Positions 46,301-57,444 of a DNA stretch of 64,000 bases are shown here, in pieces. The stretch spans positions 9,496,001-9,560,000 of the forward strand of contig NC_133547.1 of NCBI RefSeq assembly GCF_048773025.1, given 5' to 3'. Below the pieces are notes generated by a model. That model did not search any database, was not told where the DNA came from, and saw only the letters and a list, made by a program, of their open reading frames with translations. Each line of letters starts with the position of its first letter. Position 1 is the stretch's first letter. Position numbers and translations under genes: made by a program. The DNA is from Camelus bactrianus. Lineage: Eukaryota; Chordata; Mammalia; Artiodactyla; Camelidae.

Positions 46301-49055
46301 CTCCAACCGCCCGGGCTCGGGGAAACTGGGGCCCTGGGTAGGGTGGAAGACCGCCACGCTGCGGATGGCCTCCGTCGGCTTCTGCCGGGTCCAAGTCACC
46401 TGAGTCACTGTCACTTTATCCTCCATGAGCTGTAATTTGCATGGCAGCTTCACGGTGTCGCCCAGGAAGCCGTGCACCTGGGCAGGGGCCAGTACACTGA
46501 CCACCTCAGTCTCTGTGGGGAAACATGGGGCGGGTCACACCCGGGTGTCCCTGATCTGAATGGGGAGGGGCGACCAGGAGGTCGCTCGCCTGGGGCCTGG
46601 AGCCCCTTGGTTGGGAGCGTGTAGGGGGGTGCGGTGGGAATCATTCTGGATCTGGGCAGCAGCAAGGGTTAGCGGGGCTGGACTGGGTTTGCAACCAGGC
46701 CCACGCCCCTTCGAAGGGCTGTTATTACTGTATTTCCTCTATGTCAGCATCATCATTTAAAATATTGTGGTCAATATTGTGGTTAAAAAACTTAAAATTG
46801 CCATTTAAATAATTTAAAAGTGCCATCTTGCAGTGGCAGTAAGTACATTCATGATGTTGTGCAACCATCATCACTTTCTAGTTACAAAACTTTTTTCATC
46901 ACCCTAGAGACATCGATTTTAAGAGGCACTGGGGATTCTGTTATTTACAGCACGACTCACTGTCAGTGGTTACAGCATCTCTGATTTAGAGGTCTGAAAA
47001 TGGGAAGAAACTCTAGGTCTCAGAGTCCATGAAATATGGTATTATGATTACTCTCCGTGGCCTGGAGGTAGGAAAATATTTGTAGGGGATCTTGGCACAA
47101 GAAGGGAGGTGATGATAGCCCTAGGGTTTTGAATCCCTTCCGGATTTCTGCTGTGAGGCTTCAGGCAGATTACTTAACCTCTCTGATTCTTTTTTCCAGT
47201 TTGTAAAATGGGACTAGTAACAGTAAACATTCACAAGTTGCTTACATATATCAGGGACTGTTCTGAGTGCTTCTCATGTCTCCCAGCATTTAGTCCTTAA
47301 ATAGCTCCTCGAGGCAAACACTATGGTCAGCCCAACTTTAGAGAGGGGGGAAACAAGTCTTTTAATGCAGGTCATATACAGTGGGCAAGTGGAAGAGGTG
47401 GGATTTGAACCTAGGGTACTCCTGACCTCTAATCCACCAGACTTCATATGAAAATCTTTCTTCCTAGGGCTCCAACATATAATAGGTCCTCAATACTCGT
47501 TGGCTTTTCTTGATATTGATAAACACAGTGCTATGCATTCTTATAAATAATAATAAGGATGAGGAGGAGGTGAGAAGGAATTAAGTTCTTTCAATCTTGG
47601 TCCTGCTACTCACTCACTAGCTGTGACCTTTGTGCCAGTGGTTTCACTCCTCTGAGCCTCAGTCTCCTCATCTGTAAAGTGGGAGTGGTTATAACTTGAC
47701 AGGGTGTTGTGAGGACTAAAGGATGAAATTTCTGGAAGGCATATGCCCAGCACGCTATAAAGACCAGTATCGTAAGTATTGTTACGAAGAAGAGGAGGCT
47801 GGGAGGTAGTGGGCAGGGGTGCTAGGAGCTTGCTGTGTGGAAGAAGGGCATGGTCTGGACTCAAGGGGATTGTGGGGTGGTGAGCATGCCAGTCTGGGTT
47901 CGGATGCCAGCTCCACCATTGATGTGCTGTGCTGCTCAGAGCAAGTGAGTCTCCTCTGATGGCAAGGCCACTATGAGGATGAAATTGGGTGAAGTGACCT
48001 TTCTCTGGGCTTGTTCCCTGTGTAATAGCCAGGTCCAAGCTCCTAATGTGTGCCAGGCGCTGGGCTGCTCCCTTAAGCAAGGCTGTCTCCAACCCTCTTC
48101 ACGGTCCATGGGGCACACACTAGTATTTTCATCCCCGTTGGATCGAGGGGCAAGTGAACTTTGGAAGGTCAAACTACTTGCCTAGGCTGACCAGCAAGCA
48201 AGGGGCAGAGCACGGGACCTTTGGGAAATGATGACACGAAGGAGTCTACACTCAATACTACTGTTGTTCACATGAATGGTCATTATCATCATTACTGTCT
48301 TCTGGAGTGCATTGACCTAGTTCAGCATCATCCCAAGACACAGTCTTACAAGGTAGGTAGGATTCCACCCCGACCCCGAGACCCCCAACACACACTTTGT
48401 GGAAACAGAGCGCTTAGGTCACTTTCCTGAGCTCACACAGGTATTAAATGTCAAAAGCTATTTTGAACCCGGGGCCGTCTGACATCAGAGCTGTATTCCC
48501 AATACTTGGAACGCTGCCCCACACATAGTAGGTACTTAATAAACGTGTGTGTGATGAATGCATGCACGAATGCACGGCCACGTCCTTAGAGCCACACATT
48601 TGGGGTCAAAGGGGAACGGGGTTCTGTGCCGCTGCCCCTCTTTCCCCCAACCAGCAATCTCTCTCACCGGCAGCGGGCTGTTGGCAGCCGAGGAGAAGGG
48701 TTTGCGAGTAGTGAGCAGGGTGAGCAGGTTCGCCAGGTGCCGTGCCAGGGCACAGCACACCCACTTTATTTTACCCTGAGGCTGACCGAAGTCTGGCTGC
48801 TTTTCCGGGAAGCTCGCTGAAGGGTCCGACTCCGGCCCGGCATCCGTCCATCCCTGGGGCGGAGCGGTTCGGGGAGGACGGCGCTCTCAGCCTCGGGGAA
48901 CGCAGGGACCGAGTGCCCGGGCTGGTGAAGAGGGAGGAGGGGAGCAGGGGCAGCCCGGCCGCGCGGGGTCACTCACCGGCTACCGTGGGCGACCAGGACA
49001 GAGACAGCAGGGATACCAGCAGCCGTGGCCAAGCTAAGCGAACGGCTTGAGCCAT
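34316..49055 (-). CDS. PVR: PVR / CD155 (nectin-like 5), whole coding span (8 exons)
   Basis: Coding join on the minus strand: 49055-48977, 46512-46153, 44316-44011, 42712-42595, 39939-39791, 38730-38608, 36844-36813, 34387-34316; 1,239 nt, 412 residues (human 417). It is a single-pass surface glycoprotein used in cell adhesion and recognised by TIGIT, CD226 and CD96. Layout: signal peptide (about 1-26), IgV (to 146), two IgC-type domains (147-248, 249-337), membrane helix (353-372) and a short tail with an ITIM. Marker stretches kept from human include QGPS...RLEFVAA, the TFPQG key motif, [29 protein letters not shown] and EPTGYNWST. Five N-glycosylation sites are visible. All splice sites are canonical and all phases agree. 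The whole gene is on the same strand as CEACAM19 and IGSF23. Confidence 0.96.
34430..34945 (+). mobile_element. LINE-1 fragment, forward
   Basis: Contains ggccagaagggagtggcagg, accaagaatactttacccag and aaaggaacttctctag, typical of L1. It starts just upstream of PVR exon 8, in PVR intron 7. Confidence 0.7.
34955..35280 (-). mobile_element. LINE-1 ORF2 fragment, reverse
   Basis: The minus strand encodes a broken ORF2 stretch, [17 protein letters not shown], then [14 protein letters not shown] and [15 protein letters not shown], the C-terminal side of the reverse transcriptase. Confidence 0.8.
35285..36410 (+). mobile_element. LINE-1 ORF2 and 3' part, forward
   Basis: Forward fragment with atttctatataccagcaatg, aactataaaacattggtaag and ccatgttcatggattgcc. 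It covers some of the same ORF2 region as the reverse piece beside it, so at least two insertions are involved. Confidence 0.7.
36813..36844 (-). CDS. PVR: PVR exon 7 (32-nt microexon)
   Basis: The acceptor is tgcttccccag and the donor AATGGC/gtaagt. It takes the frame from phase 1 to 0 and encodes (C)[10 protein letters not shown], matching human (T)EHASASANG. The total coding length to this point is exactly 389 codons, which supports the call. Confidence 0.85.
37065..37200 (+). mobile_element. MIR SINE
   Basis: acaggctctggaaccagatgg, gggtgaccatgggcaattg and ctgggcttcagtttcctc match MIR; PVR intron 6. Confidence 0.7.
38608..38730 (-). CDS. PVR: PVR exon 6 (membrane helix)
   Basis: 123 nt (41 codons), phase 1 to 1. 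The acceptor is ccttttcctgcag and the donor AGCCTCT/gtgagt. The helix is [20 protein letters not shown], followed by a basic RLRRSL anchor. It is shorter at its end than the human exon, which carries the SKCSREVLW segment. Because the exon is frame-neutral, skipping it would give a soluble protein, as human PVR beta and gamma forms do. Confidence 0.92.
39791..39939 (-). CDS. PVR: PVR exon 5 (second half of third Ig domain)
   Basis: 149 nt, phase 2 to 1. The acceptor is gtctctcccag and the donor GTCAGAG/gtgagg. It encodes [20 protein letters not shown], then [20 protein letters not shown] and QAELTVLVR, with the F-strand cysteine and an NTT site. Confidence 0.95.
40190..40780. repeat. PVR: Inverted pair of L2-like arms in PVR intron 4
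   Basis: Arms at about 40190-40325 and 40645-40780 are reverse complements with roughly 80% identity by eye (shared gatcctcaaacact, cccatcccagggtcttcg, ggaatgctcttcccaccagt). They could form a hairpin with a loop of about 320 nt in the pre-mRNA. Confidence 0.75.
41914..42026 (-). mobile_element. Vic-type tRNA-Ala SINE
   Basis: Reverse copy in PVR intron 4, i.e. in the same sense as the gene. Confidence 0.88.
42595..42712 (-). CDS. PVR: PVR exon 4 (first half of third Ig domain)
   Basis: 118 nt, phase 1 to 2. The acceptor is tcccccag and the donor GGAGCAC/gtgagt. It encodes [20 protein letters not shown], then [20 protein letters not shown]. The human exon differs at only a few residues. Confidence 0.96.
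43228..43965. repeat. PVR: Degenerate minisatellite in PVR intron 3
   Basis: About twenty-two diverged copies of a motif near CCAGTGTAGACAATGG, at spacings of roughly 20-50 bp, fill about 740 bp. The array ends 45 bp from the exon-3 donor. In the transcript sense the core reads CCATTGTCTACACTGG. Confidence 0.75.
44011..44316 (-). CDS. PVR: PVR exon 3 (second Ig domain)
   Basis: 306 nt, phase 1 to 1. The acceptor is tatccccag and the donor ATGCCCT/gtgagt. It encodes [12 protein letters not shown], then [20 protein letters not shown] and [13 protein letters not shown]. Sites NKS and NVT are present. A degenerate minisatellite begins about 45 bp past its donor. Confidence 0.95.
44434..44565 (+). 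mobile_element. Vic-type tRNA-Ala SINE, well preserved
   Basis: Forward copy in PVR intron 2, antisense to the gene. The A box (tagctcagtgg) and B box (ggttcaatcc) of the RNA polymerase III promoter are intact. The tail is aaaataaataaac followed by cctaattacccccc. Confidence 0.93.
46153..46512 (-). CDS. PVR: PVR exon 2 (IgV, receptor-binding domain)
   Basis: 360 nt, phase 1 to 1. The acceptor is ttccccacag and the donor GTGCTGG/gtgagc. It carries both Ig cysteines (VKLPCKL, NYTCQF), the V-set core and the TFPQG motif that human PVR and nectins use in the lock-and-key contact with TIGIT. NYT is a glycosylation site. Confidence 0.96.
46775..46915 (-). mobile_element. LINE-1 3' fragment
   Basis: aagtgccatcttgcagtggcagtaagtacattcatgatgttgtgc resembles the reverse L1 3' region; in PVR intron 1. 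Confidence 0.55.
47590..47790 (+). mobile_element. MIR SINE
   Basis: gagcctcagtctcctcatct, gtaaagtgggagtggttata and gttgtgaggactaaaggatg match MIR; PVR intron 1. Confidence 0.7.
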
Positions 49056-49310
49056 GCTGGGCGCGCCGCCTTCTCCACTAACCCGGCGTCCGCTCGCTGT
49101 GGCCGCGCCGCCGCCGGCGGCCCTGATTCCGCCGCTCCTGCCCGGGAATCGCGGCCGCGCTCCGCCGCCGCGGCCTGGGGGCGGGGAGGGGAGGTTCGAC
49201 TTCTTCCCTCCGCAGACTGGCTTAGAGGAAGACCTGGGCGCCCTGTCCCCGCCCAGCTCCTGGTGCGCCGGCTGAGTCCCTCCCTCCGCGCCTGCGCTGA
49301 CACTTGTCAT
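48830..49310 (-). promoter_or_regulatory. PVR: PVR CpG-island promoter
   Basis: The only long stretch in the window that is dense in CG dinucleotides, with GC boxes such as CCCCGCCC (49248-49255) and gggggcggggagg near 49175. No TATA box is seen upstream of the start codon. This is typical of a housekeeping-type promoter with dispersed starts. The coding start of PVR lies inside it. Confidence 0.8.
48977..49055 (-). CDS. PVR: PVR exon 1 (start, signal peptide)
   Basis: ATG with strong context (A at -3, G at +4), followed by [20 protein letters not shown] and WSPTVAG, close to the human leader [20 protein letters not shown]. The donor is GTAGCCG/gtgagt (phase 1). It sits inside the CpG island. 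Confidence 0.94.
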
Positions 49311-51433
49311 CGAATTCCGGTGACAGTCCTAGGAGGTGGATACTGATAGCACGAAGCTTCTGATTTGGAGATCCCACGTGACAGGCGAGGAAACTGAGGC
49401 AGGCAGAGAGGTTCCGCGAACTTTCTAAAGTTCGCGTTGGCGAGTGACAAAGCAGAGATTCAAGCCTATATTCGGGGCAGTTCCTGAGTTCCTAACCACC
49501 AGGACTAAACCCCCTGGATTCATATTAGGCAAATCGCTGCTCTTCTTGGGGCCTCAGTTTCTCACCTGAGAAATGGACAGGATAATAGAGCTCACCTCAC
49601 AGGAAGGTTTGTAGGGTTTAAAGCAGCAACTGCTTAGTTCAGTTCCTGGTACATAATTTGTACTCAGTAAACAGCAGCTATCACAAAACAGCTGTTAGTG
49701 CTGCTTTACAGAAATCATCAAATAATAATGTTGATGAGAATGACGGCTCATTCATTTATTTTCACTCAACAGATATTTATTGAACCAGGCAGTATTCTAG
49801 GCACAGGAGATGCTGCAGAGAATAACATAGACAAAAATCCCTGCCTTCACGAAGCCCACCTTCTACTGGTGGGAAACAAACCATTAACACATCAATACAC
49901 AGAGTACCATCATGTCTGGAGGTGATAATGGTTATGGATGGAGCAATGTATAGAAGGGAGAGAAATGAGAGAGGGACCAAGATAGAGACAGAAGATGAGA
50001 GACAGAGAAGGGACTGGGGGGACAGGACAGTCAGTGAGATGGGAGAGAACTGAGAGGTCAGAGAGAGACTCAGAGAGCCATCTACTCAGACATAGAGCTT
50101 GGGAGACTTCCTGGTCCCCACCTGGCCTGCTAGTGACTCTGACCCTTGTTCTGTGACATCCTTATATCCTTTGAGAAAATTCCCTCTGGGCTTTGGCCAG
50201 TTTGAGGGGTTCTGTTTCCTGCTGCCCTCTCTGTCTTGGCACAGCCGTGGGTGAGTGCGTGGCTCTGATGCTTGGTGTTTTTCACTCTGGATGTATGTGG
50301 GTGAGTTTCTGAATGGAACTGTTGAGGCTGGTCTCTGGGAAATCTCTGAATTTTCTCTCTGACACTCTTTTTCTGGGCCGCTGAGTTATTTCCGAATTGG
50401 GAATCTGTGGCAGTTTCTGTGTTCCTCCCCTGGAACATGATGTCACCTTCGGGAATTCCCCTCCTCCCAGGGCTCCTGGCTATGGCTACTGTGGTTTCAG
50501 CTGCCTCCTCCCCTCGCCAGTGTTTGGACTTGAGATTTAGGGCTCACTTCACCCCATATTCTGTCTCTTCCCCACCAGGCATCTGACTTCTTGGTGACAG
50601 GAATGGGGCCTCTGTCTGAAAACAAACAATGAGAGCCTTGGTCCTGAACAATTCTGTGCAATGGGAATGATATAGGTTCTGTTATTGAAGCTCAAAAGTG
50701 GGGTCAAGGCAGGGCTGACGGGTAGGGATAGGGCAAAAGTTAGGGATGAAGTCAAAGATGGGATCAAGAAAAGGGCAGGTCTCAGGGATAGGGCTTGGGT
50801 GTGGTGAGGGTCAGTAGGAGGGAGAGGGCCTTTGGTGGCTGGTATTCCCAGGGTAAAAAACCTTTGAGTCAGTAAATACTTGGGAAGGCCAAAAGGTCCA
50901 GGCTGTCAAAATTGCTGAATTAAATAAAATGTCTTATTGCAGGTCTGGATGAGGCTGGATGAGGATGTGCTGGAGGGAGATTAGTGCCAGTTGGAAAGGG
51001 TGGATTGAGTCAAGGAGCTGTCTGGTTCCCCTGACAGCCTCTCCCCTGGCCACTCCCCACCTCTGAGCCCTGAGGGGCGGTCTGGGGTTTCACTGAAGCC
51101 ACCCACCTCTGGTTCCCACAGCTCCCGGGGTTCTCTCCCCATGGCCCTTTGCTCTTTGTATTCATTCAATCAGTGCATGTTTATTAAACACCCACTGTGT
51201 GCTTTGCCCTGTCCTATGCACTGAAGATACAGCAGTGAGCAAGAGATAAAATTCCTGCCCTCCTGGAGGTCCCATGCTGGATGGGACTTGGGTGGAGAAA
51301 GATAATTTTTTAAAAAATGTAGACAGGTACTATACATACCAGGGAATGGTAAAAGCTGTGAAGAAAAATAAGACACAGTAAGGAGACAAGGAAGAATTTC
51401 TTCAATATTCCTCCTTTGTGGCTGCCCAACACT

Positions 51434-51575
51434 TTTTTGGGGGGGGTAACTAGATTTATTTATTTATTTACTACTACGATTATTGTTTTTTAATGGAGAT
51501 ACTGGGGATTGAACCCAGGACCTTGTGAATGCTAAGCACGTGCTCTACCACTGAGCTATATCCTCCCCACCCACC
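51434..51575 (-). mobile_element. Vic-type tRNA-Ala SINE with perfect target duplication
   Basis: Flanked by identical 16-bp copies of gtggctgcccaacact at 51418-51433 and 51576-51591. This shows L1-type target-primed insertion and defines the element ends. Confidence 0.95.
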
Positions 51576-51797
51576 GTGGCTGCCCAACACTTCTGACTCT
51601 CCCTTTTCTAGCTTCTTCTATGTATTCTTCCTTCCCAAGTCAGAAACAAAAGAACCTTCACAGCTTTGTGCTTCTTGAAGCAGGTGTGAGCCTGCGCACT
51701 AGGTGTCATCAGTTGACTTGCATTTGGAGGGGACCACGTGAGCCTGTTCTAAGCAGATGTTTTAAGGCTGTGGCCTGGCTCATCCATTGTTCTTCTT

Positions 51798-51927
51798 CTT
51801 TTTTTGGTGGGGGGGGTAACTAGGTTTGTTTATTTATTTATTTATAATGGAGGTACTGGGGATTGAACCCAGGACCTTGTGCATGCTAAGCATGTGCTCT
51901 ACCACTTGACCTAAATCCTCCCCACTG
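51798..51927 (-). mobile_element. Vic-type tRNA-Ala SINE with target duplication
   Basis: Flanked by ttgttcttctt at 51787-51797 and 51928-51938. It inserted into an older LTR-like repeat only about 220 bp from the previous SINE. Confidence 0.93.
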
Positions 51928-53540
51928 TTGTTCTTCTTTGGTTCCCATAACTGCCTGTACCAGATGGGGCTGCTCCTTCAGCCATGATCGTAGGACAAAG
52001 AAGATGTGTGAAGGAGAGCCACAGCTGACCTGCTGTCAACGTGTAACATGAATGAGGAGTTGATGATTCAAAGCACCAGGATTTGGGGGTTGTTTGTTAT
52101 TGCAGCAAAATCCAGTGAAAGCTGACTGATAGAAAAATCCTCTCTGAGATGGGGAGTTGAAACCTAAATGAAGTCAGCCCGGCAATTGCCTGGGGATAAT
52201 TCAGGCCCAGGAAAAAAGCAAGTGCAAAAGCCCTGAGGCACAAACCTGCTTACTGACTTGACAAAGGGGAAGGTGTGGCTAGAGTGGGAAGAGTGATGGG
52301 GGTATAAGGAATAGTTTGGAGAGGTAGGAAGGGGTCGAATATTATTGGACCAAGTGGCCCATGGTAAGATGTTTACATTTTATGGAGATGGGAAGACTTT
52401 CGAGGGTTTTGAGCTGCTGTGATCAGACTTGTGTTTTAATGGGATCCCTCTGGCTGCCATGTTGGGGACAGGCTGTAAGGGGTTGAGTGTTGGAGCCAGT
52501 GGGGAAGTGACTGCAGTGGTCCAGGTGGGAGATGATGGAGGCTCACCGCTGGGTGATGGTGGGGTTGGAGAGAACAAGCGGTTGGATTCTAATGTATTTT
52601 GAAGGTAGAGACCCAGGGATTTGCCAGCAAATTGGATGCGGGGCATGAGGGAAACCTCTCTTTCTCACCGAGGACCCCAAGGTCCTGACCTGGCGGAAGG
52701 AGGAGGTGCCTTTGACTGAAATGGGGACGAGGTCAGAAGTTGTAGGTTTGGAAGGAAAAGCAAGTGTGGTTTTTGGACATAAATGCTTGCTTCTGTGCGT
52801 CTCCCTGTCAAGATTCTAAATTCCTTGAGGGTTGGGACCAGTTCTGGACATTTTTCTTTACACAAGTGCCGAAATATCTATTGAAAGAATAAATAAGTGA
52901 ATGGATGTCTCCAACGGGCCTGTTACAATTCCTTGGGGCTCATCCCATGAATGCCTTGGTTTTCTAACTTCTGCATCCAGGAGAATCACCTGGAAGCTTG
53001 TATCATCAAGCAATGGGGGAAATATTTCCTTCTTCTTCTCTCTCACATTGAAAACAATAAATAGTAGCATCATTATGCCTTTTTCTGCTGTTTACTCAAC
53101 CATGTATCTCAGTGATCTTTCGATAAAAGGACATAACAAGCTGTCTCATGCATTCGTTTGCTTATTCATAGCCATGGATCATTCCTTTGGATGAACACTG
53201 TGAAAATTTTGAACGTGTCTTCAGCGGATAGCCGTTTCAAATGTTTCCAACTGTTAGCATTGGCAATCTGTCCTTCTCTGAGTAACCACATCCACACCAT
53301 TTCACACGTGTGTGACAGTATTAGTTCCATAGGTTCCTAGAAGTGAATTTGCTGGGTCAAAGGTCACGCGTATTTGTGGTCTTGGAGGATAGTGCCAAAT
53401 TGTCATTCAGTGCTCTCTTGTCAGCAAAGTCGGAGATTGGTGGGGTTTCCTACCCAGGGTGGCTCATGGTAGTGAACTGAAGCTTTTACAATTTCAGATG
53501 TGAAGGTTTGTTGCAAAGGGTTTGATGTAGGAACCTGGAG

Positions 53541-53630
53541 GCTGGGCAGGAGGGTGGGGAGAGAAAGAGAGGGAGGGAGGGGGAGAGAGAGAAAGGAAGA
53601 AAGAAGAGGGGAGGGGGAGAGAGATGGAGG
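53541..53630 (+). repeat. GA-rich low-complexity tract
   Basis: Polypurine sequence of GGGA/GAAA units with no unit structure. Confidence 0.9.
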
Positions 53631-54369
53631 CTGAGAACGGTGAGGTGGGGGCTCCTGAGTGTGACTCCCTTGGTTCAAATTCCATCTTCACCAACTAACA
53701 GCTGGTGGTTCTATGCAACCTGTATGATTCTCTTGCCTCCTTTTTCTCACCTGTAAAATAGAGGATCATGAAAACATGAGGTGATGGTTAAATCGGTTAT
53801 TTAGAAATGAGTTATATGGCTAAAAATGTTGTTTATTTTGCTGCTCAACAAACAGCAGATATTATTTCTGGTGTCCTGGGGCTTGTAGCACCTTGCTGTG
53901 CACCCTGACCAGGAGGCATGTGGGCAGCAGAGAGCCGTAGGGTTGTTTTTTCTAATTGAAGTATAATTGATTTACAGTGTTGTGTTGAGCCGCAGAGTTT
54001 TGTGCAGGGCAAAGACCTCATGGCAGCTAAATCTCATGTTCCTCACGTGGAAAACAGTGATGAAAACCCCTGTCCTGCCCTCTTTGTGGTGCGGTCGTGG
54101 ACTGGACAGAGCATGGGGTGGTGGGGTTGGTGAGGGCAGAGCTTTTACCTTCTGTACTCTGAGGCTGGGTGGGAGAAAGCTGGCAGAGAAAGCCCCAAAT
54201 AACAGCCACCTGCCTGTCCTTCCCCGAGAGCTACCAGAGGGGGCATGTCCTCTCTCTCACCTCCCACTAGCGCCCCCCTACAACCCTCATATCTTTTGGG
54301 GTGTAGTGGTGCCTCACAATGGTTGTTCCCCTCGGTTCTCCCCTTCCAGATCCTGCAGTCCTCTCACCG

Positions 54370-54860
54370 CCCAAGGAAGGAAATGAAACCCGCCCCCTCC
54401 CAGCCTACTTCTACCCACTGTGAGTCATCAGAGCCACACCCTTCAGCACATCCCTGTCATTTGCAGGAAAGAGTCCAGGTTCTGGAGTCCTGCGTGACCT
54501 GGCCCCTGATGAAAGTCTGCTGTCTCTTCCTCTCCCCCTTTACACGTCAGCCCTGCGGAAACCCTTGTAGTCCTAAAAAGATCATGTTTGCTCACCTTCA
54601 GGCTGGAACATTTTCCCTCTGTTCTTCACTGGCTACTCCCACTTTAGGTCATGGCTGAGCCATCCCCTTCTCCAGGAAGCCTGCCAGGAACCTCCCCGCC
54701 CCAGGCTGGGCAAATCCCTCCTCTGGTCTCCCAGAGCCCCCTGAGTCCCACTGTCCCAGCCCTGCCCACTCTGATGTGTCACTCTTTAGGGATAGATTTG
54801 TGTCACCCACTGGGCTTTAAGTTCCACAGAGGCAGATCCCAGGGCTGTGCAACTCACAGC
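54370..54860 (+). mobile_element. L2 LINE fragment
   Basis: Diverged L2: aaaaagatcatgtttgctcacctt, catttt/ccctctgttcttc and an agttccacagaggcagatcc end. Confidence 0.5.
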
Positions 54861-55409
54861 TAGGCAGTGACAATTCAACTTCCTCATCTGTGAAATGGAG
54901 CTAATAATAGCATCCACTTTCCAGGGTTTGGGGAAATAAACGGAAAGGATGCATTAAAGCCCTTGAGCGCAGTGTCTGGTAAATATCACCTTCAGGAGAT
55001 GTGGCTGCTCGTGTTCATCATCTCAGTGTGTTCTCCAGGACAGCTGGCCCCTCTGCAGGATGCCCTCCTGATCCCCCAGGCTGGATCAGGAGTCCCTTCT
55101 GGGCTCCCATGTCCCAGCCCTGACTACTCTGGGTTGTCACTATCTGGGGGTGCTTCTGTCTCTCCCACTGGACTGTGAGCCCTGGGAGGGCAGGGTGTGG
55201 CTCTCACAGCCACCTTTGGGTTCCCAGTACTGCCCAGCACAGGGCTCCACACAGCCCAGGTGCCAGAGAAAGGTGTGTTGAATGAGTGAATGTATGAATG
55301 AATGAATGGCTTTAGTGATTATTTGTTCTCTGTTATATGTCTTTTATTCCTCCTTCCCACTCTAGCATATACAATTATGTTTTCTAGAAATACTGGAATT
55401 TAGAGAAAA

Positions 55410-55461
55410 GTGTGTGTGTGTGTGTGTTTGTCTCTGTGTGTGTGAGAGAGAGAGAGAGAGT
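55410..55461 (+). repeat. (TG)n(GA)n compound microsatellite
   Basis: Two alternating TG runs followed by a GA run. Confidence 0.93.
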
Positions 55462-55905
55462 TTGAGAGATGGAAAAGGTTGGGTTGGGTGGAAAGAGGGG
55501 TGGGCTGAGGACTTGGGCAAAGAATGGGCTGGATTTTGGAGGTTGAATCTGTAAACTCTGTGAAAGCAGAGACCAAGTCTGTCTTGTTCATGGCAATATC
55601 TCCAGCATCTAGCATGGATCCCGACACAGAAGGTGCTCAATAAATATTTCTTGAGTGAATGAATGAGCCAGGCATTGTTAAAATAGCTATGGAACCTTGC
55701 TGTGCCTCTGTAATTGTGAATCACAGTGTATTCTGAGTAGGCGTTGAACTGGGAGTAAGTTCTTTGGGTCCCCCTTAGAGTAGAACACCTGGCTGAAGCG
55801 CAGGGGAAGCAATCACGGGGCTACTGACTCCACCATCTTCAGACATCAATAATTGATGCAGGCACTCCTTCCTGGCAAGCATGCCAGCAGGCATTAACAG
55901 TCGAT

Positions 55906-56005
55906 GGGGAGGGTGGGAGGAGGATAATGGCTCAGTGATAGAGTGTGTGCTTAGCACTCATGAGGTCCTACGTTCAATCCCCAGTACTTCCATTAAAAAA
56001 AAAAT
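55906..56005 (+). mobile_element. Vic-type tRNA-Ala SINE, diverged
   Basis: Forward copy. The A box is altered (aatggctcagtgatagag) but cttagcac and gttcaatccccagtac remain, followed by an A run. Confidence 0.85.
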
Positions 56006-57212
56006 GGATACAGGTATTCCTTCTTGGGGGCATGGGTGGTTTCCCAGAATTCTTAATATAGATCTTGGCCCACTGCCAGTCTATCAAAAATGGTAGTTGA
56101 GACATTCACCTCATGCTCCAATATGGCTGCTCGGTTCCAGCGATCACGTTCCCATTCCTGCCAGCAGGAAAGGATGCTCCCTCACCTTAAGGACACGTAA
56201 CACTTCTCACATTTTATTGACAGTGTAATTTTTTTTTTTTCCCTTGGACATCATGTACCCAGCTAAAATTGAGGATTCTGTTACTATGGAGAGAGAAGAG
56301 AATGAATTCTGGGGCTCTGAGGGCAATCTCTACCACAGCTGCTGACGAGGTTGGGCTATTCTACTGAGGCCAGATGACTATTCACCCCACCCTGGGGTTA
56401 GGGTAGAGGCCTCAGGATGCCTGACCCAGTTTTTCTGAGACAGAGAAAAAGTGAAAGGAGTTTGAGTTAAGTTATTCCAGTTAAACTCCAGCTTGGAGAA
56501 AGGTTTGGAATTCAGTCAGTGCTTTCATTTCTGAGCCTTTGAGTTTTCCTAGTTGTGTGGTTTTGGTCTCTTATTCATTCAACAAACATTTCTTGAGCAC
56601 ATGCTGTACAACAGATACAAGTCTGGCATTCATGGAGCTGAGAGTCTAATAGATGAGATAAATGTTAAATAATCACACCAATAAATATTTAATGACACAA
56701 TGTGGTAAGTGCTATAAAGCAGAACAGTACGATGAGAGAGTTCACCCCAGGGATTGAATTTATAACAGGAGTGGTCAGGAGATCTCTTTGAGGAAATGTG
56801 CACAGTTTATTTTTAGTGGAGGGAGGAACGTCACAGTACTCTCAGCTGTTCCAAAGCGCAAGAAGTATTGCTGCAGCCGTGGCCAGAGGACAGCTGGAGG
56901 CTGGCTGGTGGCCGAGCAGTGGCTGTAGTGTCACGTCTGAGAAGCAGATAGACTAGGAGCTGCAGGAACCAGCTCTCTCCATCACCACCCCGGCAGCAAA
57001 CGACTAACTTCTCCTTTGACAATGGAGGGAAGTGGGAAGAAGAAGTGGTAGGGCAGGATACCTCAGGTGGGTGAGGAGCCAGTTAGACAGTAGGGACTTC
57101 TGAGCAAATCTGGACCCTTGGACAGGCCAGGTCTAGGATCCCAGAACTGCCATAGAGTCAGTGATCTACACATATGGATGTCAGGGGATTGATTTATTTA
57201 TTTTAACATTGG

Positions 57213-57436
57213 GAGTAAGAGTTGCACTGTCTGATATAATAGCCTTTAGCCACAGGTGGCTAGATAAATTAAAATTAATTAAAAATAAAGAAAATTTAAA
57301 AATTCAGTTCCTCAGTTACACTATCTCCATTTCCAGGGCTCAGCAGCCACCTGTGTTGGACAATACTGTATTGGTCAGTGCAGATACAGACATTACCATC
57401 ACCACAGAGAGTTCTATTGGACAGCGCTGGTCTAAG
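57213..57436 (+). mobile_element. Non-autonomous MER-type DNA transposon fossil
   Basis: Same family as 27488-27645 (tagccacaggtggctaga, aattcagttcctcagttaca, gttctattggacagcgctgg). Confidence 0.6.
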
Positions 57437-57444
57437 GCACAGGA

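Noticed and set aside
49047-49346. Plus-strand coding frames in the PVR CpG island
   Set aside because: GC-rich DNA lacks stops by chance; the minus-strand PVR exon 1 explains the region.
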